A stretch of DNA of 64,000 bases from Loxodes magnus (lineage: Eukaryota > Ciliophora > Karyorelictea > Loxodida > Loxodidae), in the NCBI GenBank assembly GCA_946699065.1, contig CAMPDV010000518.1:62001-126000 (forward strand). The letters run 5' to 3'. Below the pieces are notes generated by a model, which saw only the letters and a list, made by a program, of their open reading frames with translations, did not search any database and had not been told where the DNA came from. The first letter of the stretch is position 1. Every line of letters begins with the position of its first letter. Positions 1 to 12,810 of the stretch are shown piece by piece. Both the position numbers and the translations under genes were made by a program.

Positions 1-1145
1 AAATAACTAAAGTTAAGTGATATTTATAAAATACAATACTTGCTCTATAACTATAAATGCTTATAAAAAGTAATATTAACTATATGGCTTATGATTCAGT
101 ATTGTTCATAGAGAAACTTGCTAGTAAATTACCATAAATTGACTAATAATGGAATTTTAAGAGATAAGTCATGAGTTATTTATTAACTAGAGCTTTCAAT
201 CATTTTTTTTATTAAATAGCACGTAGTACCTCAATGGTGCGCATCACTGTTTAAAATGCCAATTATTAAAGTCTCTCTGTAACTAATTGTTCATATGAAG
301 TCCTTCATCTAATAGCGAACTTGGTTGCATTTCTTTATATCCCCAAAGCTCAGGACGCCTTCAAGCGATCACATGTCCACTTTCCAACCTATAGTAAAGT
401 GAATAGTTCGGTCCAATATTTAGATTCTTAAGTCCTCAGTCAAATTCCTCATTGGGAGTTTCTTCTTGGTCCCCTCTTAAGTCAAGGTGCAGCCTATTCA
501 AATTATATATAACAATTATAAAAATTAGCAGCTTACTACTGTATTAGCAAACTAAGGAAATAGTAGAGCATTTAATGATAGAGTATTTAAAGATTAACCC
601 TGATTGATAGCAAACTGTATTAGATCTATATTATAAAGGTAAATAAAGTTGTTCAAACTTAGTAATTCTAGGTAATTAGATTAACTATAAAAAGAGTTAG
701 CACAGCTGGATCCATATTTTATAAGTAGCAAGATTATGAGAATAGTGAAGGATAATTATATTATAAGCTATGCTTAAACTAATTAAGAGCATGGTATTAA
801 ACTAGTTGCTTTGCACATTTTCTTATCATAATTAAATACTATAGAGGAAGCTAATACTTCATGATACTTCCTGAGAAATTAGAAAAATGTATTTAAATAG
901 CTTTTATAGTCGAAGCTATTTTAACGTAATTTTTTAAATAGAAGCTAAAGTTGAATTTCGTAGAAGTAATAAGAGGAATAAAGAGAGGGGATGAAATCTA
1001 TGAGTAGTAAATATAGTTAGCAGAGTGTATAAATAAGCAGGAAAAGTGAGATAGTTAGTAGAGTATATGATAGTAGGAGTAAGATACTTCAATTCATATT
1101 TTAAGTATAAAATTTCGATTTAAAAAATTTAAATAAAAGATCGAA
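1..1145. other. Intergenic, AT-rich; contains one diverged repeat
   Basis: I found no gene I can support here. The only distinctive part is a less AT-rich block at about 218-495, listed separately. The rest is AT-rich sequence without recognisable motifs, leading to the ATG at 1146. Confidence 0.5.
218..495 (-). repeat. GC-richer repeat copy, 24.5-kb family
   Basis: On the minus strand this block ends with a motif (plus 220-248, containing ACCTCAATGGTGCGCATCA) that resembles the end of the block at 24516-24800 (CACCTCAATGATGCACAG). Read in one minus frame, both copies also give a similar peptide patch, ILD followed a few residues later by IGWK. The copies are diverged and I see no intact gene. 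It may be a remnant of a mobile-element 5' region, but that is inference. Confidence 0.4.
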
Positions 1146-3569
1146 ATGTCTTTCACAAGTGATAGGACATTCACTAAAAATAACCATGTGATCGTATTTA
1201 CAGAAAACATTTCAGCTGAGTTCTATATGATATTTAAGGATAAAATTAGTAAAATTAAGCAAGAGGAGTAAAGCTAGAACTAAGTACAGCCTGATGCTAG
1301 TTTAAATAAAATCATAATTGAAGAATAAGGTTCTCCAAAACCTTAAGCCAAGTAAATAATTTATGGTAAAGTGAGTCCTGATTTTAGATTAAAGTTTGCA
1401 AGAAAAACTTCTAAGATAGTAGACATGGAATAGGTAGAAAACTAAGATTAAATGTGGAGTTCCCAGCAAGAAGTACGATTGAATATAGAAAAATAAGCGA
1501 CTTAGAAAAATGTAAGTGAACAGAATAAAACGTTCAGTCTTGAGAAGGTTTAAAAAGAAACATTGCAACCTAATACTTAATCTGAGAGGAATAACTTATA
1601 GACTAATTTATAAAAAGTAGAGCCTAAAAAAAACTTAAGCAAAATTAATAGTATGCTAAAGAAAAGCCTACAGTGAAACTAAAAGGATAGCTAAACTTAA
1701 TAATCCTAAGACTAATAGCAACCAAAATTACTTAACACCATTCAGAAAACTTCAGAATAAAAAAACTAACCTTAAATAGAAAAAGCAGCAGCTTTAAATA
1801 ATTATCAGGAGAAGAATATAGAAAAAGAGTTGGAAAACTTTAACTAAAGCTTATAAACTAAAATTGAAAGCAAATAAAGTGAAATTTAGCAGATCATTTA
1901 GTAGTAGCTTAACTATGAATTCCAGTCTAATGAAATAAAACAACAATAACCTTAGAAAGATCAGACTAACTAGTAGTAAGAAAAGGGCTTAGATAGCTTA
2001 CTAAAATAAAGCAATGAGGATGTTTTAGAATTAGATTTATAATGTGAGCTATTCAGTCTTTTAAAAGAAGAGGGTTAAGTAGAAGGAAGCAGTTCTTTAG
2101 GAGATAGTAATAAAAATAAAGACTAATAAATAGATATTCCAGTAAGTGGTGGTAAGGCATATAATCTAAAGTAGTAATTTGAATACTAAGATATAAAGAG
2201 TTAATCAGAAATCCTTAATATATAAAATAACTTTAAAAAGGGAACTTTGCAACCCTTAAAAGACTAGAAGTTGGAAAAGCAAGAATTTTAAGAAGGAATA
2301 GCTCAAAAAAGTAATTCTTAGAAAAAAGGAATATTTACTGGCAAATTTACACTACAGGATTTAATAAATAATCCTAATCAAATTCAACTAATAGACCTCG
2401 CAGATAAAATTCTAGAATAAGTATACTAAACAAAAGACTAAAGCACTATTTAAAATTCTATTAAATAGAAGGAAAACTAGTTATAACCTAATTTAGTTCA
2501 GAAAATTAATAGCTATATAGCCAATAATCCACAACGCTAGAGTAATATTAAAGCGCTTATTATAAGAGAAATACAAACATTGCTATAAAATATTAATCAA
2601 GAAGGCTCGATAAAAAAAGACTATTAAAGTTAAAAAGAAGACAACTACAAGTAGACTGATTAAATTAATTAGCATTCCCTTGATTAGCATTCTGGAAACA
2701 AATCTTAAAGCTAGGAGTCTAATTATAAAAAAAGGTTAAGAAATAACTCTATGAAAAGTACCTGAAATAAAGACAAATAATATACTGATTCTAGGAATTA
2801 ATAATCAAATTAAAGTGAAAAGAAAATAGATTCCCAGCAATCTAGTTACTCTAAGAAGTATAAAGTAAACTATCACCGAAGAAATTATGACTATCATAAG
2901 CATAATCAAAGTTCTTTGAGAAATATAAACTAAAGAAAGCATTAAAGATAGAGTCTAGAAACGAAAGAAGAACTTTTTAGAGAAGGGGAATAAAATTTTA
3001 AAATAGAGGGTAGAGCCTATCGCTAGAAGCTTGTAAGTTTATTTCAAGGTTTATAGTTATATTAACAACAAAGAAGTTCTAAATATGATTCTATCCGAAA
3101 AAATGAGCATGATTAGCACCAAAAATTAAGCTAGAAAGAATACTTAGAAGATCAATAATACATTCAACAGAATTTTAAAGAAATAAGAGAAGATATTCCT
3201 GAGATTCGACATTTGGTAGTTGTTTAATAGCATGAAAAGTTTAATTCATTTAAAGTAAAACTAAACGAGGAAGAAAAACTTTGAATCGATTTATCTGTTA
3301 AAAAGAAAGCATAATATCTAGAAGATCCTTAATCAGAGTATTAGCAATTTTTGAAATAGTTTGATGAGGAGCATTTTTAGAATGAAAGATGAGATATTAG
3401 TTACAAAACTGAAAATGATATTATAATTGTTTTTAATCCATAATTCACTTTCTTTTCCTTCTCTTTATATACTAAGCAAGATATTTAGCTTATTAATATG
3501 TTTCATATAATAATTGCCTTCAACTCAGAATCGAGCTACTTTGGCCTTAAAGAGAAAGAATCTTGTTGA
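1146..3569 (+). CDS. Gln/Lys/Ser-rich protein of unknown function
   Basis: The frame opens with ATG 1146 (MSFTSDRTFTKNNHVIVF) and stays open for about 807 codons only with TAA and TAG as Gln. TAA/TAG are extremely frequent, giving a low-complexity Q/K/S/N-rich protein for the first 600 residues. The last 150 residues are richer in charged helix (for example EIREDIPEIRHLVVV and LKQFDEEHFQNERWD, with TGA as Trp). Internal TGA at 3282 sits in EEKLWIDL. I end the gene at TGA 3567 because the next in-frame TGA (3981) would make it overlap the convergent gene on the minus strand; the longer version cannot be excluded. No known domain is recognised. The low-complexity composition suggests a scaffold or disordered regulatory protein, but this is a guess. 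Confidence 0.6.
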
Positions 3570-3819
3570 AATAATAGTTGGATAATAATCTTATTTTAGC
3601 TTACTAAATAACAAAAAAGAAGCTGTTTTCTAGTGATTTTGATTAATAGAAATAGTATTATCATAATGGAAACTACTCTATTGCTTATTTCCAGATTTAA
3701 TTAAAATATAAATACAAACTTTTGCATTTCATAAATTAGATAAAAAGACTTTTAATGCTTAGTAAATGAGTCAGAACGTACCATAATTATAATAATAGGA
3801 GTGTAGAATTAGGATGCTT

Positions 3820-5148
3820 TCAGGGTAGAAACAAAATTAAAACTGATAAGGGCAATTTCTTCTATCGATATTGCTTATTCCTTTTTTGTAGAATTTAGAG
3901 ATTGAAATTATTTTAGGTTATTTGGTAATGGAGTATTAGGCGATAGTAATAAAGAAGATAAATATACTATAGCGGATAACTGAAGATAGTATGATATTAA
4001 AAGTTTAAAATTAGTAATATACAACCAAGAATTATAGCGATTAGGATGCATATAATGGTGCAACATAGGAGTTTTCTTAGTCTAGATATTTGCTCGATAG
4101 TTCTATATCCAGTTTTATATTAGTTTAATTATGGGGATATTTGCTAGGCCTAAAACTTTGATGTATATGGTATCAGTTTCTTATTAACTTATAAATCTAT
4201 AAAAATTCCAAAATGATCGCTAGGATAGAGATAACTACAGCAGCACGAAACTTAAATTTTTTCCGTTCCGAAGATAACCATCTAGGAATAAGGTTAAAAC
4301 AGAATACTCTTACTTTTTAAAGCAATTCTATCTAATCTCATTCTTCTATTGTCTAAAGGATAAATTAGCTTTATGAGACTATTTCTTTATGCATCCCAAG
4401 TAAAGCCATTATATCTATCCTCATTATGAGTTTCTAATCAAAGATCTATGAAGTCGTTTTACAGCAAATAGTTAGTTTCTACAGGCAAATGGAAATTCAT
4501 ATCTCCTTAGATAATTAAATTTGAGTTTTTGATGGCTGCTTAAAAATATTCCATTAGCCCATCTTAAATATCATTGTAACTATAGACTGCCTATAAGATT
4601 TGACTTAACTACTTTTCCCTATTTAGATAATTAACCTCTGCAGCTTGAAGATGTTCACATATCACTATAAAACTAAATTCAGGTACTTGGAAATCTAAAA
4701 TAAAAAGAGCAATAATACACTTAGAGTTGGTGCTAATTTAATAGCACTACATAGGTAGTTTAGCCAATATTAAATTACCGAAACTTCTAATAACTCTCTT
4801 GCTGGTATTAGAGATAAACATATTATCTTATATCCAACTTGAACCTAAAAGTATATCTAAATAAGGCTTCGTAACTTCATTTAAAGTAAGCACATCTGCA
4901 TTAACGCTAGGAAATATTCGATCCATCTAAAACTGGTATCTAAGCAAGCTCTTCTAGATAACTTTTTCAAGACATTTTATATTATTCTAAAACAGAACGT
5001 TATAATTAGCAAACCTGAGGAATCTATCTCTATAATCAGTCTATTTAGTTAGGTAAGTATTAACGAAGTCCTAGTATTCTATTTATTCCCACGAACCAAA
5101 GATCTTATTAAACTTAAAAGTAGGCTATTTTTATAAAGTCCTGCTCAT
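3820..5148 (-). CDS. Endonuclease/exonuclease/phosphatase (EEP) family enzyme, TDP2- or nSMase-like, with C-terminal membrane anchor
   Basis: The 442-codon frame starts at ATG 5148 (MSRTLQKQPTFKFNK). It carries the EEP catalytic motifs in order: NYNVLF near residue 56, ADVLTLNEV (metal-binding Glu) near 97, IIQGDMNFH near 220, NGFTWDAQRN near 266, RLDRIA near 290 and PSDHFGIF near 330. EEP enzymes are Mg-dependent phosphodiesterases. The TWD, RxDRI and SDH motifs recall TDP2, which cleaves tyrosyl-DNA bonds, but neutral sphingomyelinases share the fold. A hydrophobic segment around 360-376 (LLCCTIICILIAIILGC) predicts a tail anchor, which fits the membrane-bound sphingomyelinase idea better than a nuclear enzyme. 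The first in-frame TGA is at 3822-3820. A short intron near 4018-3976 could give another tail. It converges on the upstream plus-strand gene. Confidence 0.8.
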
Positions 5149-6434
5149 TTTTTACACTTTTTTGAATTTACTTACTAGTAATATAACTTCCTAGTTATAT
5201 TACTCCTTTCTTTATTTATCGTTTCTTTAATTTATGCTACTAGGTTAATAATTTTAACTATCATAAGCTAATAATCATGCTAAAGAGATTAAGCGTTAAA
5301 TAGCTTTTGATTAAGATACTATTTATTATATGCTTAGGCAATTAAACTTAGCTATGATAGCTTAGTCTATTCCCTTATTTTAGCTTAATCTTCCAGTTAC
5401 TTAGTTCCCCTTTTATTAATTATGCTTTATGAGACTCTATTATGCTAATCTGCTTCTATCCATTAGAAGCTTTATTTGGAGGTTTAAGTCAGTGTTTATT
5501 TTAGTAAAACGAAGAGATTAGATGAGCATATTAATAATCTGGCAGGATGCTTATATATAGCAGTAGTATAAGTGTAGAAGTAATAGATAGAGTAACTAAT
5601 AAAGAGATCTAAAAGAAGCTAAAGGCATAAACCTCTTAGATTAGGTTGCATTGATAATCCTTTTGCATTTAGAGACTAATTTAAGAGATAGTAAGAGAGT
5701 AATATTTTCAGATTGAAATCACTATAATAAAATTAACTAGGATAGCATAAATAGTTATTAAGGAGCATAATAGCCATATACAACTTTAAAAATAAGCCTA
5801 TTATCAAATAGGTCTTTATTAATAAGTTAAATTATCTAAATGTTAACTAAACTGTATCAAGAACTGAACTGAATACACTTCAGTCTTTAAATCAAAAGAT
5901 ATAAGGAATAAGCTTTAGCTTTATAGTAACTAGTTCTCTAAATATGAAGTTATAATGTTATCATCCATTTTATAAATATGAGAGTAATCGGAGGCTAAAT
6001 TTCTATCTTTATTATATAGGATTAGAGCGTTAAATCAGATATACTAAATTAAATCAGCCTAACGAAAAGCAGAGCAATAGAAATAAGTGCCTAATCTAAG
6101 AATAAATAGACTTCATATATAAAATAAGCATTATATCTCAAATTTGCACTTCAGTCTATATAAAATTAACCAAAATAAAGGATTAACTTCATAATACTAT
6201 AATGAATTAACAAATAGAAAGCATAATATAAACTATAAATCAAGAAGCTTTTTATATAAGATAATCTAAGATATACAAGAGTAGAGCCTTTTTAGCTACT
6301 TTAGTCAATATTAGTAAATTTATAGTAATTATATACTTCTTATTATTATAATGCTTAATTAATATTGCTGATATAAAGACATTCTCTAATTGTTAACATT
6401 AGAATAAGAGAAAGTATTAGAGTTAGGAACTAGA
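5149..6434. other. Intergenic, no supported gene
   Basis: AT-rich sequence between a minus-strand gene start and a plus-strand kinase gene. Open frames exist on both strands, as expected when only TGA stops translation, but none shows a recognisable motif. It should hold the promoters of both divergent genes. Confidence 0.4.
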
Positions 6435-8258
<1,824 letters not shown>

Positions 8259-8695
8259 CAATTGGTGTATTTATTTCTCTATTTCATTAACCTTATAAAT
8301 TTCTTTCAAACCCTTTATCTCATCTAACTTTCAAATGTTCCTTTAAGAGTTAATTTACTTCACTAGCAAATCAGTTTTGAAAATTACTATAGTTCTATTC
8401 TAAAGTCATTTATAACTATAAAGGAACTAAAATTAATATAGCTAATACAATCCCACTTTCACCTTTATAACTATACCTATTTCTTTTTTATTAGTCTAGA
8501 GAAACTAAAGGATAAGAATAAAGCTTCTACTATTTCAAATATTTTAAAGAGTGTAAAGACATACTAAATGCCTAAGGTTACTAAGCATGCAAGAGAGTTT
8601 TAGATGGTTTATTGCTGGTATACAACTTGAACAGATAGGAGATTTTCTAATTTAAAACCTTTGAAATATACTAAGTTAAATAAAAGATTTCTTAA
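8259..8695. other. Intergenic between convergent genes
   Basis: About 440 nt of AT-rich sequence between the kinase stop and the stop of the minus-strand carrier-protein gene. I see nothing else in it. Confidence 0.5.
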
Positions 8696-9034
8696 TCAGT
8701 AGTTGTCAGCGAAAGGCCAGTGTCCAATGTGTTCAGCTATATCTTCAATATTTTTAAATCTCTCAGCGATATCATCATTGAACTCCATGAAAAAGTCTTT
8801 TTCTACTTCTAATAAGAGTTCCACCACATCAAGGTCGTGTAGTTTTAAATCTGTCTTGAAATTTGCAGCTGGAGTAAGTCTAGCAACATCCACTGATTCA
8901 TGAGCAGAGAAGATGTTCATAATTCTTTTAACCGCTACTTTAGGATCAACCCAGTGGCCTTCTTTTCTTGGCATAACTACATAATCCTTGCCGTATGATC
9001 TTCTTATAAAGGAAAGAATTGTTCTTCTGAACAT
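8696..9034 (-). CDS. Mitochondrial acyl carrier-like protein lacking the phosphopantetheine serine
   Basis: The 112-residue frame starts with an Arg-rich amphipathic presequence (MFRRTILSFIRRSYG), typical of mitochondrial import, and ends on TGA. The remainder fits the four-helix acyl carrier protein fold, as in NDUFAB1 of respiratory complex I and mitochondrial fatty acid synthesis: FKTDLKLHDLDVVELLLEVE, then NIEDIAEHI. The canonical site is DLGLDSLDxVE with Ser carrying 4'-phosphopantetheine. Here it reads DLKLHDLDVVE, so Ser is replaced by Asp67 and the preceding Asp by His66. The protein therefore cannot be a working acyl carrier and is probably a structural subunit, for example of complex I or an LYR-protein complex. 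No in-frame TAA/TAG is used. Family call firm; subunit identity inferred. Confidence 0.85.
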   Translation of the reverse strand: MFRRTILSFIRRSYGKDYVVMPRKEGHWVDPKVAVKRIMNIFSAHESVDVARLTPAANFKTDLKLHDLDVVELLLEVEKDFFMEFNDDIAERFKNIEDIAEHIGHWPFADNY

Positions 9035-9814
9035 TTTTAACTTTAAATTTAATTCTTATTATTAACTAAAATTATAATTAATTCTTAAACTATTCCAGAT
9101 CCATAATCATTACTATCTAGTTACAAAATTATTACTCTCTATTTCTTTATTTTGCATTCATCAAATCTAGAATCTGATCTTAACAGTTTAACAAAAAGCC
9201 TCTTTATTTTATCTTCTTTCTATTTCTTTATTTGAATAAGATTTTTATTATTATAATGATTTTAGAGTTATAATTATATTTAATAGCAGGTTATAGAGAT
9301 TTGATGACAATTATTTTTAAATAATGGTTACTTTACAATTATATACCTATCATTTATCTATTTTGCTCTATAAATATAATTATCTTTTATTTACCCTTTC
9401 TTTGATTATATTTTCCATTTGCTATTCATTTTCTTTTCAGTCTATAAATAAATCTAAACGTGAAATCTCCATAATTACTTCTTGCCTCAAGCTTAGGGCT
9501 AAAGCTTTTTCTTTGAAAAGGTACTTCTTGATAGAGTTAAAGAATCATAAGCATAAGCTATTACTTTAGAATAGTTAAAGGTTACGTTTTACTTCTTTCT
9601 ATCATAATATCTTTATAAAAGCAATAATAGTATAATTTATGATTCGAATGCTTCATCTAAATATAAATTCTAGTTACTTTCTAGTTCTAGTCTTATAAAT
9701 GTATCCTTTCATAATTTTAATACCAGTTTTGAGTAAAAATGTGCATTGTTTTAATATAAAAAAGGATTTTATACTAGAAGATTTACTAATTGTGATGCTC
9801 GTTTCGTTTTATAA
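9035..9814. other. Intergenic, no supported gene
   Basis: AT-rich region between two genes transcribed away from each other. A hydrophobic 81-codon frame at 9324-9569 has the composition of random AT-rich sequence and no motif, so I do not call it. The region should contain both promoters. Confidence 0.5.
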
Positions 9815-10707
9815 ATGGTTGAGGATTAGGTTGATCTTGGACGGAATTTGTCTACAGTTTAAGCTCAACTGAAATAAATCTAGGAAGAGGATATAAAATG
9901 ATATTTATTTGAAAAAGCAGATAAAAGAAAGCTTTAGAGTGCTCTGAACTAAGCACAAAAAGAGCTAAAAGATGTATCTCCTGAATTATATGAGTAATTT
10001 TAATAATTAATTGTAAGTAACTATTAATAAGAATTTCTTTCATAGTTTACAAACTTACTGAATTCAAACTTAATAATACTCAAAGAACTTGAGTATTTTT
10101 TAAAGAATTAAAGGATAGTTTAAATTCAATTAACTGTGATATATTTATCATGATCTATCAACATGCTTAATGATATTTTAATTTACGATAATAGGGAACA
10201 AAATTTAATTTTTTAGCTTGATAAATAAGTAATAACTTTTATTAAATATAACGAAGCTAAACAAACTATACAATTAAAAACTGATGGAATTGTGAAATGA
10301 AAAACTTAGCAAGGAAGAAGCTTTTTAGTTTTTGATAGCGATATTCTTAATTGAGAAAATTGGAAGTGAGTTTGATATGTTTGCTGAGGAATAAAATTAA
10401 AGAAATGAAGTGAAAGAATAAATGAAAAGAGTTTTATATGAATTTCTGAAAATTGAAAATGAGAAGTTGGATATTATTTTATCTGCAATGCTTTAAAAAG
10501 GATAAATATTTAATAGATTAAAATTTAATTATGAAGAAGAGATTTTAAAGCCTATATGTTTTTATTTTTAATAGGAGAAAAAAAAATATAACTACGAGTT
10601 ATATAATTTAAAAATTTTTTAGAAAGTATTTGGAAGAAATCACTGAAAATCTAATTGAATTAAATTACTAAATATATTTGAAGGAAGGAATCAGTGCATA
10701 GGCATGA
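9815..10707 (+). CDS. Helical protein of unknown function, three exons
   Basis: Exons 9815-10228, 10257-10597 and 10623-10707 give 279 codons plus TGA. The start MVEDQVDLGRNLSTVQAQL leads into an almost entirely helical, Gln/Leu/Lys-rich protein (for example NKLYNQKLMELWNEKLSKEE and MFAEEQNQRNEVKEQMKRVL). Frame logic supports the two introns: the reading frame changes at each, and GT-AG removal restores continuity. I do not recognise the family; the pattern suits a coiled-coil or adaptor subunit. The end is uncertain: TGA 10705 may instead encode Trp, because the same frame continues as DQGPVVGIENDNGQNIGFGQ and about 30 more protein-like residues before becoming featureless. Confidence 0.65.
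10229..10256 (+). other. 28-nt intron
   Basis: Begins GTAATAACTTTT and ends AACGAAG. Removal at phase 0 joins IFQLDKQ to LNKLYNQK and shifts the frame as needed for the rest of the gene. Confidence 0.6.
10598..10622 (+). other. 25-nt intron
   Basis: Begins GTTATATAATTT and ends TTTTTTAG. Removal joins KKKYNYE to KYLEEITENLIEL, restoring one codon split across the junction. Confidence 0.55.
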
Positions 10708-12270
10708 GATTAGGGACCTGTAGTAGGTATCGAAAATGATAATGGCTAAAATATTGGTTTTGGGTAATCTGTCATATTACTACTCGGATTTTTCAATTAA
10801 TCGCACCATGATTCGAGTCCATATTACCAGCTTAACGACATTAACTTTCAATAACCTTTTTAAATAACATTTTCACTAATTTTATAAACGTTTTATTTAA
10901 ATAACTTCTTGTTTTTATCTATTTAAGTTTATCAAAAATGCAAATTTTATCATTTAAATCGAAAATATAATTAAAATATGATCTGTATTATCTATATTAT
11001 CCATATGAAATTAAGGTTTCAAATAAAGCTATATATTTATAATCAAAATACTAACTATTATTCCCTATTTTTTATATTTTTAAGGTCTCATTTTTATAGA
11101 TATTTTTATAACTTGATTAATTGTCTCAGAACAGCAAATAATAGTGAATTAAAAAAAATGTGTTTACTAGTTTTGATAATTATGCTTTTAACATTTACAG
11201 CAGAATAAATCTTGCTGCTTCTGTTTTTTAAGCTATATCTTTAATTATTTTTTCTAAGATAAGCTCGATATAAAATTTAGCTAATTAATGCTAATTTAAA
11301 TATTTCTGATTATTTAAGCAGAGCCTTCTTTAATTCTAGCATTTCTTATATTTACAGTTAGAGCATTTTGCTCAGATTGGAATGTTTAAATAAGAATATT
11401 AAGATATCTAATTTAGATGTATTGAGGTAATTTGCATACTAGCATGTTTTATGCCTAGTTTTAATATTCAATCACTTCTTTACTTTTTTTACGATTTAAC
11501 ATGAGATAAATAATGGTGCTATTGATTACTTTGACTTAAATACTTTATCCTACTTTAGAATAAGATTATCTTCTAAATAGCTTTTAAATTTGCCTTTTAT
11601 TTCGATAGTTGAATTTTTTAATTATACCATTCAAGATAAAGCTAAAACCAGTTAAATATCTACTGGAATAGTTTTATACTATAATCGCAATAAGGCTATT
11701 TAAGCTTGCTTAGTTAGCTAGATTTATAAATATGATATAGCAAACTAAAGACTAAGGATGAAGATTATTTCTATCGTTTGCTAATTACTTAGATCTCTTC
11801 TACACTTCTTCGCTTTTTTAATTGCTTAAAGCCTTTTCTCATATTTGCAATGAATCTAGCAAGATGATAGTTTATTAATCTGATATAAGCTCCTTTCGAA
11901 TATTGATAAGTCTAGCAAATATTGATGTCATTAGTGGTTTGCCCTGATAGTGATTATTAATTAAGATATATTTGAAAGTTTTTATTTAAGCTTAATCATA
12001 TCAAGTGAATTGTAGCTTTTATAGTTTGAAGTTAAAATAGTCTAAATTACAATTATAGCTAGCTCTTTAAAAATTAATAGAATAGATACAGTAAGTTGAT
12101 AGAAGAAGCATATTGAAGATAAGAATGGAATGATATAGAGGGTGCTTCTCTATGAAAGTTAGATTGAAGTAACAAGAGGAGGAAATCTAAATGGAGATGA
12201 GATGGCTCTTTTAATAATGAAGAGGTTTAAAAGTTTTTGTATTATTTATTTTAATTGTTCTTTATAAAAA
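10708..12270. other. Intergenic or 3' continuation, unresolved
   Basis: The first 150 nt may be coding continuation of the preceding gene if TGA 10705 is Trp. The rest is AT-rich with long chance frames, including a hydrophobic one at 10978-11208, and no motif I can name. Confidence 0.35.
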
Positions 12271-12501
12271 ATGGATGTGACCTACAAGCCACCTATGGAG
12301 TTCGCACCTGAGTGCGAAATGCTTGAAAAAAATTACATAACTTGTTTAAAAGAAAAGGCAGTTAAAGATACACAGACAATGAATTGCAATGTCGAACAGT
12401 TACTTTGGTTTAATGTAGATTGTCCTAGCTATTATAGTAAATTCACAACTAGAAATGGCCTTTAGGATATTTACAAAGCACATCGCGACTGATTTGGTTG
12501 A
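12271..12501 (+). CDS. CHCH-domain mitochondrial intermembrane-space protein
   Basis: A 76-residue protein starting MDVTYKPPMEFAPEC. It has C15-X9-C25 followed by C39-X11-C51, a slightly altered twin CX9C (CHCH) pattern. CHCH proteins are imported into the intermembrane space, folded by the Mia40 disulfide relay, and are often small subunits or assembly factors of respiratory complexes. The C-terminus, QDIYKAHRDWFG, needs TAG 12463 as Gln and TGA 12490 as Trp; the true stop is TGA 12499, only nine bases later. This makes it a compact example of the dual use of TGA. Which complex it belongs to cannot be read from the sequence. Confidence 0.75.
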
Positions 12502-12810
12502 TAAAACACTTAACATTTTATCAATAATAAGTATAATCTTAAGATATTTCTTTCCTTTCTTAACATGATCAACTTCTTTAATAATATCTAGTATCCTCTA
12601 ATTAGTCTGCTATAGTCATATATTAAGTAAAAAAGATAGAGTATTATAGTACGTTATGTATTTATGATCTTAATAATTAAAATTTTTTATTTGCTTTATG
12701 AAATACGCGATAAATAAGAAAACTAGGATATTTATTAATATCGAATTTAAAGAATAGGAGTCTTTAGTTTTTAATCTAATAAATGTTTAACTAAATGTTG
12801 AAGCTAGACT
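12502..12810. other. Intergenic between convergent genes
   Basis: About 310 nt of AT-rich sequence between the CHCH gene stop and the Nudix gene stop. Nothing recognisable. Confidence 0.5.

Noticed and set aside
8703-8903. Plus-strand 66-codon frame
   Set aside because: Antisense shadow of the acyl carrier-like gene, which has a clear family fold on the minus strand.
10766-10845. tRNA-like sequence with a B-box-like GATTCGAGTCC and a loop containing TCA
   Set aside because: The T-stem has two mismatches, the D-loop lacks GG, the acceptor is only partly paired and the DNA also reads as protein. A functional Trp tRNA (UCA) is not supported here.
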